Shown here: one piece after another, positions 46,036 through 59,323 of the stretch | Numbering within the stretch: position 1 is the first letter of the stretch | Layout: each line of letters starts with the position of its first letter | Source: Welwitschia mirabilis | Taxonomy: Eukaryota; Gnetophyta; Gnetopsida; Welwitschiales | Assembly: GCA_051453625.1 (NCBI GenBank) | Contig: JBOZIK010000001.1 | Location: forward strand, 281,482,989-281,546,988 | Reading direction: 5' to 3' | Length of the DNA stretch: 64,000 nucleotides | The notes under the pieces: model-generated | What the model was told of the DNA's origin: nothing | The model's database searches: none | The model's input: only the letters and a program-made list of their open reading frames with translations | Translations under genes and position numbers: made by a program

Positions 46036-47770
46036 TAAATTCCACTTTTATCCAGTTTTTAAATTTTTCGTTTTTCTTTTTTTTTAAAATTAAAAATTTC
46101 AAATAAAGCTAATCTTAACAAAATAACTCAAACTAAGCATACTTCCTTTTATCCAATACAAATAAACTTAATTTCAATATAGACTTATGATGATAAAATT
46201 ATTACTTATTTTTTTGAGTTAATTATAAGGGCCATTAACCTAGGTTAGTAAGTTTCATAAACTCATAGGTAAATGATAAGAGTGAATGACTAGCGAGTCT
46301 TATGAAATAATAATATAGTAAAAGAGTAAAGTGTAAGGTTTTAAAAGATGATGGATAATTCTATGAAATGAGTGAAATTTTGGATTTTCTAGGTGGAATG
46401 ACTTAAGATCATGATTATATAAATTGTAGTGTTGGAGTGGTCTCATGAGAGAGATGTCATTAAGATACATTGGTGTTATTATGTAATGACCTATCCATCC
46501 TAAATCTAATCTAAAAGAGAACTCTAGTCGAAAGCTATGTAAAATGTCTAAAGTTTTTAGATTCAAGGATTTTCCAAGATGTTGCATGAATGAAGAGTTC
46601 TAAACAGAAAGAAAGTCCATGTTAATTTTTATACATACATTCATAAAATTAGAAAGAACATTAACAAAAGCAGTAAAGATTATATGTGTAAGGTTTAAAA
46701 TGATTCATCTTATATCTTGTTTATGTTTCTTCAACAAATTGTATAAGACGTCATTTTGAGAAGTTAAAGATGGATTTAAAATCATTAGTCAAGGTAAATG
46801 TTTACTAAGAAGATTACTAGAAGATTTTTTTAATGTTAAATGAGGTTTATCTTCTTCATTGAGAATTATGTATTTCTTAAAAGACAAGGATCAAGATAAG
46901 ACATTTGGCTTATGGAGTTGCTAAGAAGAAATCAAGGTTTCTACATAAGATGGATTAAACATGAGTTTAATAATCTCTTATTCATAAGAATAATGTAATA
47001 ACTCATGATCTAATGTATGGATCCTCTTAAAGGATTGACTTTCATTAATTGATTATGGATTGTCTAATAATTTCTCACTTTGTAGATCCTTAATAGGAGT
47101 TTTTTCCATCTCTAAAGAATGTGGTTTGGTTTTCATTCATTAGACTATTCTCATTTATTTCAATATTCCTCGGATTAAATTCAAAGTATGTAGGAAATAC
47201 CTCCTCTTATTTTTGGTTAAAGGTACTAAGGATTTGAGTAATAGTTTAGTTTAATTATTAGATACTTTTCTCAACTCTTTGTAAGATGGAATAGGTTTAT
47301 TGGTTATCATGAAGTTGAACTTCAATAAACATTTTAAGGGTATATTATAATGAATTTGAGGTAAAATAATGGTTATCATAGGAAGAAGGGTATTGATTTA
47401 ATGATAAATGATATTAGTGAAAATATGAAGTGTATTCATGAGAAGATGAAGGATAAGAATTAAAGGAAGTAATTAATAGGTTAATGAGGAATAAAGATCA
47501 TAATGGATGGTAGAACACATAGAATCAAACTTTTTATGTGGAATGTAGGGACTTTCAAATCCATAATTATGAGAAGTTTGATCTATGTATGAAGGAAGTT
47601 TATGATGTTGAAGATAATCTCTAATGATTTTCTTAGTGTTAGAAGAATCTTCAAGTTTAAAATAGTATGAATTATTTTTTAAAAAAGGTAAAGGAGAAAA
47701 TTTAATTTCATAATTAATATTAAATTCCATGCTAGATTTGAAATATATTTGATAAAAGGATTTTCCAGGA
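46036..47770 (-). pseudogene. G5 interior, possible Athila protease-RT linker and unknown frames
   Basis: At about 46735-46870 (minus strand) a leucine-rich segment reads LTSQNDVLYNLLKKHKQDI. It resembles the linker before Athila RT (compare G2 25430-25560). Two stop-free stretches, 46300-46587 and 47473-47730, encode 95 and 85 residues I cannot assign. The latter is the frame nearest the 5' side. The RT catalytic loop and integrase are not seen, so most of pol is deleted. Confidence 0.4.
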
Positions 47771-48894
47771 CCTACTTAAGTTTGATAAAAAATAAAATAG
47801 TACTATAGAGGAAAATTTAAAGCTTGGAAAAATAGTACAAAAAAAAAATTAGAAAACTTGAAACAAAAACAAAAATTTAATCAATTACATATAAAACTAA
47901 AGATAAAACTACTGATTTTTTAGTAGTAAATCTCTTTTTAATGATTCCACTTATCAAATCTTTTATATCATTGTATAGACAAATTAATGCAAAGAAGATC
48001 AGATTACAAATAGCATAAGTCAATGTTAGATCTTCAAGATGATATTTCATGGAAAGATTATAATTAAAAATGTAAAATCAATTAAATTAAGACATATACA
48101 ATGTTGAAGATGTATATGAAAAAGACATCTATAATTGAAAGATGTCTATGATAATGACATTAATAGCTTTAAAGATATCTATGTTGTACTAGCTTACAAA
48201 TCACATGTTGAAGTCGATTATCTCAATCAAGATGATTATGATGAAAGTTGAATCTTACATAGTAAAAGACATCTGCATGTTTAAAGACATCTATGATGAA
48301 CTAGAATAGGTAACAAAGTTATTTTACACTTTAACAAATATTTTACTTTCTAGGAGATATATCAAGTTTTGTATTATGGATTCATCATTGAGGATGACTA
48401 GAGGTTATACAGTCCAATTTTCATTAATGAGTAACTTGAATAGAGATCTCTATCATGTAAAGATGTATGATTATTAGTAGATGTCTATAATTTTAAAGAA
48501 ATCTTGGAACAAAGTTCACATCAATTAAAATGAAAGATGCATACTTGATGCCAAAACATTTCTATCCATTGTATGATAGTTACAATTTTTAGATGGATAC
48601 TATTCAAGGTTAAATAACTAAAATCTCTCAAATGGTATGAAGACATGATGTGATAGAACATATTAATACTTTCAAAACATGCAAAGAATGAATTTAGTAC
48701 AAAGGAAATAAATGCACAAGTGATTGAAACTATTGACAAAGAATCAAAGCTATCATTTGTAAGGAGATTTCAGTGTCTACATCTTTCGTTCTTAAATTAT
48801 ACATTATTGCATCATTTTTTTATACTTGTAAGAGGTACAATATCACTTATTAATATTTATGCAAGATGTAACCTAATGGTTTGAAACTTCATGA
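47771..48894. other. Unassigned region between G5 and copia RT
   Basis: No gene. An A-rich stretch (47800-47900) resembles a retrotransposon leader. Between about 48095 and 48500 the phrase aaagacatctatgatg and its complement-like variants recur at least six times. It may contain the lost 5' end of G5. Confidence 0.45.
48095..48500. repeat. Scattered agacatctatgatg-type repeats
   Basis: Imperfect copies are seen near 48112, 48136, 48165, 48264, 48282 and 48478. The spacing is irregular. Confidence 0.45.
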
Positions 48895-50435
48895 TATGAA
48901 GAACTTGTAATAAATTCAAAATGAATTAAAAAATAAAGGAAGAGTTGGTAATGATAGAAAAAAATCAGACATTGATCTTAGTGGACAAACCTAGCCATGA
49001 GAAATCTATTGGAGTAAAGTGGGTATACATAACCAAACTTAATACTAATGGATCTATTAACAAATACAAGATAAGACTAGTTGTTAAATGGTATGAACAG
49101 TAATTTAATATGGATTTTTTAGATACATTTGCAAAAGTAACAAGACTTGACATTATCAGAATGCTATTGGTATTAGCTGATCAAAATGTTTGAGGAGTTT
49201 ACTAGTTTGACATCAAATCAACCTTAATAAATGGCCACTTAGAGTAGGAGATTTTTGTTGAGCAGTTAGATGGTTTTGTTAAAAAAGAAAATGAAGGCAA
49301 GCTTTATCTACTTAAAAAGGCCTTGTATAGTCTAAATTAGGCTCCAAGAGCTTGGTACGATAGGATTGATAATCATTTACTTTAAATTGATTTTAAAAAG
49401 AGTTTAAGTAAATCAAATCTTTATGGAAAATTAATACATATGATCTAATTACTATTTCTTTGTATATTGATAACATACTTCTAATAATAAGCAATGTAGC
49501 AATGGTGTAATAATTCAAAGATAAAATGATGCAAGTACTTGAGATGACTTATTTAGAAGAGATGTCCTATTTTCTTGGTATGGAAATTTAGAAACTATAA
49601 AAAGGAATCCTTATTAGGTAGTACAAATATGTAATAGCAGTACTTAAGACATTTACCATAGAAAACTACAAGCCTATAAGCACTTCCTTGATGTAATATG
49701 AGAAGATAAGTAAAGATGATGAAGTAAAAAAGATGGATGAAGACCTATATAGAAGTCTTATAGGTTGTCTGATGTATTTAATAACAACAAGGCCTAACAT
49801 TATGTATTCTATAAGTTTATTATTTAGATTCATGTGTTATGCAAGTGAATTGCATTTTAAAGCTACTAAGAGAGTTCTTAACTATGTTAAAGGCACAATA
49901 GATCTTAGAGTTTGGTTCAAAAGATTAGACAAGCTAAAGTTTCATGGTTTTTATGAGAGTGATTAGGTAAGTTATAGTGATGATATGAAAAGCTCTTTTT
50001 AATAGTTATTTAGCTTTAGTTTAGGTATTGTCATTTAGAGTTAAATGAAGCAGGATGTGATAGCTCAGTTAAGTACTGAAGCAGAATACATAGCTACTAC
50101 TATAACTAATAATTAAGCTTTATGGCTAAGAAAGTTATTGTCAAACTTAAAACATGACTAGAAGGAATCCACATGATTTTTTTTAATAATAAAGGTACTA
50201 TAGCTATCTCTAACAATCCAATGTTTTATGATAAAAAAAGCACTTTAAGATTAAGTATTATTTTCTTAGAGAAGTTCAACAAAGCAAGGAGATTCTTTTG
50301 GTGCATTGTACAAGTAAAATTCAATTAGGTAATATTCTTAAAAATGCTTTATCTAAAGCCAAATTTTAAGAACTTAGAAAACATTTGGGAATTTTCAGCA
50401 AAAGAAGCAAGTAAAAGTTTTAAAGATTGAATCTT
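48895..50435 (+). pseudogene. Copia reverse transcriptase / RNase H, degraded
   Basis: RT begins with an EELVMIEKNQT stretch. SIGVKWVYITKLNTNGSINKYK (about 49005-49070, from IGVKW on) and DFLDTFAKVTRLDIIRMLL follow. The catalytic loop reads YIDN at 49463-49474 where copia has YVDD, so the second aspartate is Asn. The open stretch 49733-49966 carries YRSLIGCLMYLITTRPNI and KRVLNYVKGT, the connection region. RNase H includes STEAEYIA (about 50070-50095) and ends with a LRKHLGIF segment near 50375-50400. The sequence is closest to Tork-type copia by memory of the family. Confidence 0.85.
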
Positions 50436-50439
50436 TTGC

Positions 50440-50665
50440 TGAAGTTAGTTTAGGATTTGAATAAGTTAGCTAAAATTATGATTATAAGTTAGTTTTTTAA
50501 TTTGTCTACAATTAGTTTAAATTTGTTAAGTTAGTTTCTTGATTTTTCTATAATTAGTTTAGAGCTGTTAAGCTTATTTTCTTATATAAATTTGAGATCA
50601 TCTTTATACTAAAGTTTGTGATTCTAGATCTCATCTTTATTACTTTTCTTTTATTATATCCAACA
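50440..50665 (+). repeat. Possible short copia 3' LTR
   Basis: It starts TGAAGTTAG directly after the RNase H end and ends ATCCAACA, with a TATA-like cttatataaatt at about 50581-50592. It contains the recurring word aagttagttt. It does not align with the LTR end at 38076, and no partner was found. The call rests on position and ends. Confidence 0.4.
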
Positions 50666-51949
50666 TAATCTTTTTTTTGGGAAAAGATTAATAGAATTTT
50701 ATTATTATTAGTGTTATTTGATAATCTACTTATCATTTACTTTTGATAGAGAATGTACAGACCTCAAATTTTAATATGTACATACTATTGATGCAAATAA
50801 AAAACCTATCTTTACATATGATAGATTTGAATGATTCATGTAGATTCTTCTTTTTGTGAAGTGCAGACATGTGATTTTCAGGTATGTTGACTTCATAAGT
50901 CTTTTCTTTATTTTTATATTAAATGCCCTATACTAGTTTATAATCCTTTTCAAGACATGTCCTATGATTAAAAGGTGGATGTATGTGTGTGTCTCTTCCT
51001 TCCTTTTTTTCTTTATGCTTTTTGTTAATTTTTTTTTCAAGAACTACTTTATTGTTAGAAGTTTTCTAGAGAGATGATATTTAAAATATTATGCTTTAAT
51101 GTAGGAATAATTATGTTTCTTTACTCTCTTAATTTTTCATTTGCATGATTAAAATGGTTTTCAATTCTTTCTCATTAGCTATAAAAGGATTAATACCAGC
51201 ATTACAACTACTTTCTACAACATTGGCATTTTCTTGGCTTAGTTTGTCTTTGTTATACTAGCATCATAATTTGTTGTGGTCATATATCTTATTGCAATAA
51301 CATTATACATTAAGTCTGTTATACATTTGCCACACACCTCTTTTTGCACCACCTCCTTTTTTTTATTTCATATTACTATTGTTTTTCTTATTTTGCTACA
51401 TTGGATTTTCTTCTTGAGGCCTTGCCTTTTCCTCATCTCCTAATGAAAATTTGGAATTTAAAAGATTGTTCTATACATAAGCATGAATTCAAAGATATTT
51501 TTATAATAAAGTATTATAACATGAATAAATAGCATGCACGAAAGCTTTGATCTGATATAGGTCCTTTGCATCTACACAAATTGAAATTATAATAGTTAGA
51601 TGAATATAACTAAGCAATTAAAGAGCTCTATTACATGCATCATAATAAAAGGTACAACACTTTAAGAAGTATAATTTGTTAAGGTAATTCATGGTTAGAT
51701 ATTATAATAATTCAATGATTTATGAGATTTTATCTATAAGTTCTAGTCAATATATTTAGGAATACTATGTCCAAATCCATTTTGAAAGCTCAATTTTACT
51801 TTCTTAAAGTGAAAATTAATTTAAGATCCTCTACGATTGTGTGAATTAATGTGTTATGAGAAATCTATTAAAGAAAAGAAGATTTTCTCCTTAGATTTAT
51901 TTATTTAATTAAATTTATTTAAAAATCCTAAAGAATATTTATTATCATT
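50666..51949. other. Unassigned AT-rich region
   Basis: No gene or repeat recognised. The short open frame 51344-51532 has no recognisable motif. Confidence 0.5.
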
Positions 51950-52460
51950 AATGGATTGAAATAAGATCTCCTTTATTCTTTTTTAATTTCATGTACTTTA
52001 TACATAAAATTTTGAAGGAGGGGTTCATAGGCTCACAATTAGAGAGCAGTCTACTAAGTGAATTTGTTTGGCAGATAACATGATTCTTTGTGCATATGGA
52101 AGAATTAAGCAAAAATTAGAAATTTTTAATACCTTAACATTTTTAAACCTAACTAGAGTAGATATTAATTTTCTAGGTCGTCTTGTTCTAACAAGGCCAT
52201 TGAATAGTACTTAGACTTAATGAAAGAAAAACTTAGACATAGGAGGAACGAAATAACTTTAGATAAGACTGGTAAATCAAATCAAAGTATTGATTATTAA
52301 CAGTAAAGATGTCTTATCTAGTTTTATGAAAAAATTAGACTCATGCCTTTAATATTCTATAAAATGTTTCTTATTAATCAATTAAAATTAAAGGAATTTT
52401 CACAATGGAATATTAGTGATACACTTTTTCGCTTTTTAAATTGCTAATTGATTAAGCTTA
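51950..52460 (+). pseudogene. Possible LINE (L1-type) reverse transcriptase remnant
   Basis: A GLK...DLL segment (about 51954-51975) stands where plant L1 RT has G-L-R-Q-G-D-P. About 95 bases downstream the frame reads LADNMILCAYGRIKQKLEIF (52068-52127) where L1 RT has a F-A-D-D motif followed by a similar spaced pattern. The second aspartate is Asn (52077-52079). The spacing and order fit, but the similarity is short and needs frame changes. Confidence 0.4.
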
Positions 52461-55336
52461 ATTTCACTAAGCTCTCATATGAACTTTAAACTGATTCTAC
52501 AATGATAGGAAATAAAAAATATTTTTCTTAATAAATTAAAAATACTTTTTAATTAAGAAGGTCATTTAATACTAAATGACATATGACAATTGATGAATCA
52601 AGTAACACAATTACCATTTTTTAAAGAATTATTAATTAATTAATTATTGCAATGATTTCTGCCTATATGATAACAACAAAAATGATAGGCAATTACATAT
52701 GAAGGTAAAATATATTTAAAAATAAAAGGAGAATTTCAAATTAACATGTTACTATATGAATTTTAAAAAACCTAGAAAAAAGAATGAGTTATATCACTTC
52801 TAAGTGGGTGCCTTTGAGCTACCTTCCTACATGAAGTTTTAGCACATAGTTTTTGGAGTAAAATCAAAGTCCTAACTATTTTTTATTTAAGAATTTGTTT
52901 CATAACAATGATAAGGTACTTATTATGAATAAAGTTCTTCAAGTAACTTTAAATGTCATTGAAGCTATAAGTATATTAACATGAGAGGCCATGTTTTTAT
53001 CTCCACTATACAAGCCATATGAATGTGCACTAGACATTTCAAAGGAATTCAATGAATATGATAAAATATATTTTCTTTTTAAGGAATGATAGTTAATTCC
53101 AAATAATGCATTACCAAGCAACCAAGGGACATGCTAAAACATATTCTCTTTATGAGAAATGATAATCAATTTTAAATTTTATATAGAAATGTTAAACATG
53201 AATTGCATTATATTAAAGTTCTAAGGGTATTTGACTTCTTAAATCATCTCAAGAATAACATTAAATTTTATTTGATGTTTCTTATGACTCATAGGTCTTA
53301 TGTATTAGTTATAAGGCACAATAAATTAAAGTATCAAGAATAGCCTAACATTCTATTTGTTTAACATTCCATAGAAATGCATAGGATGACAATTTGCTAA
53401 TTCTAAGATAGAAGAAAATAAAATGTACCATTGACTGTAAGGCACATCCCTTAAAGTAGTTTGCTCCCATTACTAGGATGTTAGTCATAGTTCATTTCTA
53501 TGACCTAAAGGATTCTAATTCCACTTAGACCTCTATGAAATTATTTTTGGATAAGTTGTGGATGTAGAGAATACCAAACAACTTCTTCAAGTCAAGAATA
53601 ATTCTTATATCATGAAGAAAATTTAAAACCACATAAATTATATTCTACAATATGGTTAAGGTTTTCATTATCATATAGAACCTTCTTCTTCTTATCACTA
53701 GATATAATAAGGAAATAGAGGATTTGGCTTTATAACCTTAAGATCCCAAAACATTTAAAATAGCTTTGATGTTTTCTATTTGGAAGAGTGGGTTTATGGT
53801 ATAGAGACGAATGTTAAGAAACTATTTACTAAGATAAATAAAGTGTGGGTTTGGTTTTTTAGTTTATGAAAAATGTTTAAAATACTTTTATAATTAGTAT
53901 ATCACCTCTCATTAGATTTAAGAACTCTAACTTTAGATTGATTTCCTACATCATTGTTTAGAATTTATTATGTACTAGATCAAAATCTGCGTTTGTTTGA
54001 TATAATACTATCTTTACTAAATTTTGGTTTTGATTGATTTTTAACTCTAGTTTGGTTTTGGTAATAACTTTTTACTAGACTAAGGATTTTGTTATAAATT
54101 TATAGATATGTAGAGAATTCTTCTTCTTCTTCTTTTTTCCCCCAAAATTAAAGGTGGAGCTAAGTGAGTGTCATGAAATAAGTAGGGATTAGGAAAAGGA
54201 AGTATTTAGATAATTTGATATATCTTGGACCATTTTCCCCTTTTTTCTAATATAAATATATTTCTATAATATAATCTAGACCCTTTTAAAAATAATTATG
54301 TATTTTAATCAAGAGTTTACATGTGATTTATTAACATATTAATAAATGAGATATGATTTTCATTTTTATTTTCTCACTTATGAGGCCTAAGCTATAATTA
54401 TTGTATCATTCATTAATGTAAATGAAAAAGATAAGGTATGAGATTATAAGATGGAAAAAGGTCTCAAAAATACATATTAACTAACATCGTGTAAATAGTA
54501 GTTTAAATCCTTATTTAGAATTTCATATATACGATGAGAAGATTTATTAAATTCTTTAATTAAGACCCTATAATAAGATGGATGTAAAAGAAGTTATAAA
54601 TTTTTAATGATGTATATGAAGCTAATAGATTGCTAGTGTTTAAGTAACCAATTAGATACTAGATCATGACGTGACTAAACCAACCTAAGTCTAATCTCAT
54701 CTTCTGTAACTATAGCCACTAGGACAAGCAACCTCAACTATATAACATAAGGGCCTTATGCATGTGGAGACCTTTATTCTGTTAATTTGTAATTTTCTTC
54801 TTAAAATGCTATAAGAATAGAATTTTATTTTGTTAATTATTAATTAAGCTTTTTAAAAATGACATTAATTTTCTGTATACTTATCCATAAGAGCTTTAAG
54901 TTTTTAATGCACTTAACAAAATATTCTTTAAACTCTAAAAAGTCATTCACAAATATGTTTAAGACATTCACCTACATTTTTGGTAAACTAAGTAAATCTT
55001 GATATAAAAATTTATTTTTAGTTTGATTAAAATTAAAATAAGCAATTTATATTAAATTAAAGATGTTACATTAGTAACTATAAGTTTAGTAATTAATTTA
55101 ATTAATAATCATTATTATAGGGCATTAGTTAAGTAGACCTAAAATTAGTCTTACTTTACATGCTATTTAGACATCTGCCATATGTTGCATTATTAAATTG
55201 ATTTCCAAATATGTCATTTTAAGAAGCATTATTTTTTTTACTAATTTAACAATATTTTCATTAATATTGTCTTCATAAAATATAAAGTGCATAATACTAT
55301 ACTCTTTTTGAAAATGATGAAAACACTTTAATAAGT
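52461..55336. other. Unassigned AT-rich region
   Basis: No gene recognised. A short (TTC)n run lies at about 54118-54136. The open frame 52939-53121 (minus) has no recognisable motif. Confidence 0.5.
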
Positions 55337-55834
55337 NNNNNNNNNNNNNNNNNNNNNNNNNNNNNNNNNNNNNNNNNNNNNNNNNNNNNNNNNNNNNNNN
55401 NNNNNNNNNNNNNNNNNNNNNNNNNNNNNNNNNNNNNNNNNNNNNNNNNNNNNNNNNNNNNNNNNNNNNNNNNNNNNNNNNNNNNNNNNNNNNNNNNNNN
55501 NNNNNNNNNNNNNNNNNNNNNNNNNNNNNNNNNNNNNNNNNNNNNNNNNNNNNNNNNNNNNNNNNNNNNNNNNNNNNNNNNNNNNNNNNNNNNNNNNNNN
55601 NNNNNNNNNNNNNNNNNNNNNNNNNNNNNNNNNNNNNNNNNNNNNNNNNNNNNNNNNNNNNNNNNNNNNNNNNNNNNNNNNNNNNNNNNNNNNNNNNNNN
55701 NNNNNNNNNNNNNNNNNNNNNNNNNNNNNNNNNNNNNNNNNNNNNNNNNNNNNNNNNNNNNNNNNNNNNNNNNNNNNNNNNNNNNNNNNNNNNNNNNNNN
55801 NNNNNNNNNNNNNNNNNNNNNNNNNNNNNNNNNN
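55337..55834. other. Assembly gap (498 N)
   Basis: The 20 bases before it (55317-55336) are repeated exactly after it (55835-55854). It is probably an unmerged overlap. The minus-strand frame running through it is an artefact. Confidence 0.85.
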
Positions 55835-55854
55835 ATGAAAACACTTTAATAAGT

Positions 55855-58800
55855 TTTTTCCCTTAGTTATTTTAATTTTTAGGTAATTACAAGTTAAGAG
55901 ACTACTTTTATTATTATATCAATTATAATACTAAAATTAGTTAATGTACTTTTAAAATTATTCTCTTACATTAACCTAAACTAGTCAAAATATATAACCT
56001 CAACATTTTAGTGGTGGTTTTTCCCTTAAACGTATAGTTATTATGTTCATCAAAACAAATGATTTATGATGCATAATAACTCATTACATGTCAAGTAAGG
56101 TATTTAAAAGTTTAAACCCATGACTTCCTAGATCACATATGCAAAAATAAAAAGTATGTTGAAAATATTCCTATGAATTACAAAGTGGATAAAAAACACA
56201 TTTGATTTCTAAATATCAAAGATATTAACATAATGGGATTCCTTGATGTAATAAATATCAAATAAGATTTTGATATCTTGAAATATTAATCTATTTCCAT
56301 ATTTCTTTAGATCTTCTTAATTAAGCTTCTTTTGAATCATTTGAATGACATATTCTATTACATGTGATTTCAATCTCTAAAGATGAACTTATCTTGTGGA
56401 TTTTATAAGGCATTAATTATAAATCATCCTTTATTATAACCAATCCAAAGGGTTATTTAAGTTGTTTACTATTTAAACTATCTAATGCAAGTATTATTGA
56501 AGGAGAGAAAAATGTTTACATTGTGTAAAATCATATAAAGCATGAAATGATCTTTAAGTAAGACATTGATGCTATTACTATAGATATACAAGTGAAAGAA
56601 CATACTTTTAAAAGCATCAACAAGATAATCATAGTACCTATAATGCTAAAGTAGATTCTTAAATGAGAAGCTATCATGAGCATATGTTAGAAATGTATAA
56701 ATCTAGAATATGAAGCTTTACCTAATCTATTTATTGTGACATCTTTTATCAAGCTCATCAAATCTCTTGAAAACATAGATACCTTTAATTTTAATTATGT
56801 GAATTAAATTATCTAATGGACTAGATGTATGCCTTACCAAATTGGTCTATGTTTTACAAAATAATATTTTAATATTTGAAAGAAAAACTTAAAGATAAGA
56901 AAATTACTATAAAAGCCTTAAATATCAATTTAGCATATATTTCATGTGATTAACAAAAGACGTCAATAAAGTTTAGGGTTTTTTTAATACTTTAGAAGGT
57001 AGAAATCTACCAAATAACTATATTAAGCTTTTTATTACTATTAGTAGTTTGTTTAAATCCCTTCAATAGTGAATCCAATTTTTAAAAATATTATGTGTTA
57101 AACATCATGGTTAGTAAACATGAGTTGTGGTAATAATTATTTTCCTTATTAAGAACTTGGGTGACATTTAAAGATTTTTTAATTTTCAATTTTGCATTTT
57201 TCTAAGCACATTATTTCATAGCTTAATTATATTTCTTGCAAATAAGAAAGAAATATTTGAAATCCTAAAAACATCATCTATTTATAAACTTTTCTATGAG
57301 TTATGCTACAACCATTGACATAAATGGTTCCTAATTTATGTTCAAAGTTGCATCTATTACAACACAAACATTGGATTCATTAAAATGAAACCTTATTACG
57401 TAATTAAAACTTAGGTTCAAATCTTAGAATTTGAAGGAACTAAGAATGCATTACCACAAAAATTAATTCCATGCTTTAGCTTTATGAATATTACTAAAGG
57501 CTATGTTTAGATTCTACGTTATTGCCCATTGATGAGATTTAGAGGTAGTAGTTACATCATTGAGGATGAATATGTTTGAAATAAACCTTTCTTATCCCTT
57601 GAAAATAATACTAAAAATGACTTTTTGTAATCTATTTATAATATACTTTTTATAAATTTTATAAGAAACAAGTAATAGAGTAATTAAGTGTGAATTAATA
57701 ATATATGAAAGATCTTTAAACTTTGGAAAAATCCAATTACTTCATTTTTAATGATAGGTTTTAATAAATATCATTGAATTTGTTTTAAAATTATTGAAAA
57801 ATATTATAAACTAGTAATATCCTAATGCTATTTGAAGAATACTAAAAATTGATCATATAATCCTAGAAATTTTTCATTAAGCATTTGATTGTAAGCATGC
57901 TTCAATTATTATATCTTGATATCTTTTTCAAGTAACTGATAATATTACTTCATTAATCTAATTTAAATAACTAAATCCATGTGCTAAAAGAAAGGAAGAT
58001 TAAAGGGGTCTACTTCAAAAACCTTATAAAAAAAGGAAGTTAAATAAACAAGCAGATCTTAAAAATCTAGAATAAGATTAGTATTTATCATTAATATTTT
58101 AGTTTATTGATGATCATCAACATTCCTTAAATATTTTAAAACTTATTTTTAAGATTAAACTTAAATTTGAAACTAATATAGCTGACTCTTAATTAAAGCA
58201 CTTTGAATACTATTTCCTGTTTTTGGGATTCTTTTGCTCTTTTTACATCTTCTTTTATTTGAGTGTTAAATGGGTTTACCTATAAAGATGAAGTTAGATG
58301 GAGGACATTATTGGAAATGTAGTTAAAATTTTCTTATTGAAGGGCTCTAAACTATTAGCAAGCATAACCTACTTGGAAACATACATGAAATGTCACATTA
58401 TTTCACCATCAAATTCTTCCATTTGTAATAGATTAATGAAGTTTATAATATATGCATTTATACTAGTTGAATAAGATTTAGCATTTCATCCATGCATTAA
58501 CACTTGTTTTTTACAGGTCTTGTAAAGATCAAGTGATTTAGTTAGAGAATGTGCTTATTGTCTCAAGTATTTTGACTACTAATTTGAATTGATTAAAAAA
58601 TAATCTTTAATAAGACATCATTCTAATAAACTTTAAATATATAGCTACTAATTGAAAATAATATCAAATAAATGTAAAACCTATCCATAATGCTAAAAAT
58701 AACATTATGATAGATAAGAAAGTTTTAATAAAGTTATTTGTTATAACTTAAAAATTTTAAAATCTTGTCAAGTACTTACTGGGGAAAACAAGAAAAGAAA

Positions 58801-59323
58801 TTATTGATGATTTAATTATATTTCAAGATAATTATGCTATAATTTGTAACTTATAGTTAGGTCTTAAAATTATTATTTTTATACTATTCATAAGAACACC
58901 ATCTATGTGCAATATTTATAAAATTCTTTATATTTGTCATAAAATATCTAAATAATGTTATGTGGGTACTAAACTGAAAATATTTAATAATTATATCTTC
59001 ATTTGAAAGTATAACCACCACAATTACTTAAGTGAATGATCTAATTATACAAAGGACCTTATAATTATTAAGTAAGACATTTAAAAATTTGAATCCATAA
59101 CCTTCTTAGTGGAGAATAAGAGTTTCATAAATTAAGATATTATTCCATTAACACAAATGTGTAATTATATTATGGGGGTACTCAAATTTGAAACTTTTCA
59201 TAACTATATCTTTTCTTTAAAGTATAATCAATAAGTTATCCAAAATATTGATTTTTATTATGTTCAAAGCCTCATAAGATACTAAGAAAAATATCTAGAT
59301 TTTTTCCTTATCACCTTCTAAAT
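55855..59323. other. Unassigned AT-rich region with small dispersed repeats
   Basis: No gene recognised. 56090-56140 resembles 59065-59115 (around gtaaggtatttaaaag...cccatgac). 58962-59036 resembles 59178-59243 (around gggtactaaa...atatcttc...aaagtataa). These are probably remains of one unidentified element type. Confidence 0.45.

Larger units (their letters stand above)
43421..47770 (-). mobile_element. G5: Athila-like relic related to G4
   Basis: A family-2-like LTR (43421-44834) and a 3' region (44835-46035) that aligns with G4 14903-16000. A shortened interior with weak pol similarity follows. It sits between copia integrase and copia RT, so it probably inserted there. A matching right LTR and target duplication were not found; the right edge (somewhere between 47770 and 48895) is open. 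Confidence 0.6.

Noticed and set aside
52939-53121. 60-codon minus-strand frame
   Set aside because: No motif, no repeat context and no sign of codon bias; chance level for AT-rich DNA.
59065-59125. tRNA-like phrase (tttgaatccataacctt...)
   Set aside because: It resembles the T-arm words often found in plant repeats, but no cloverleaf can be formed.
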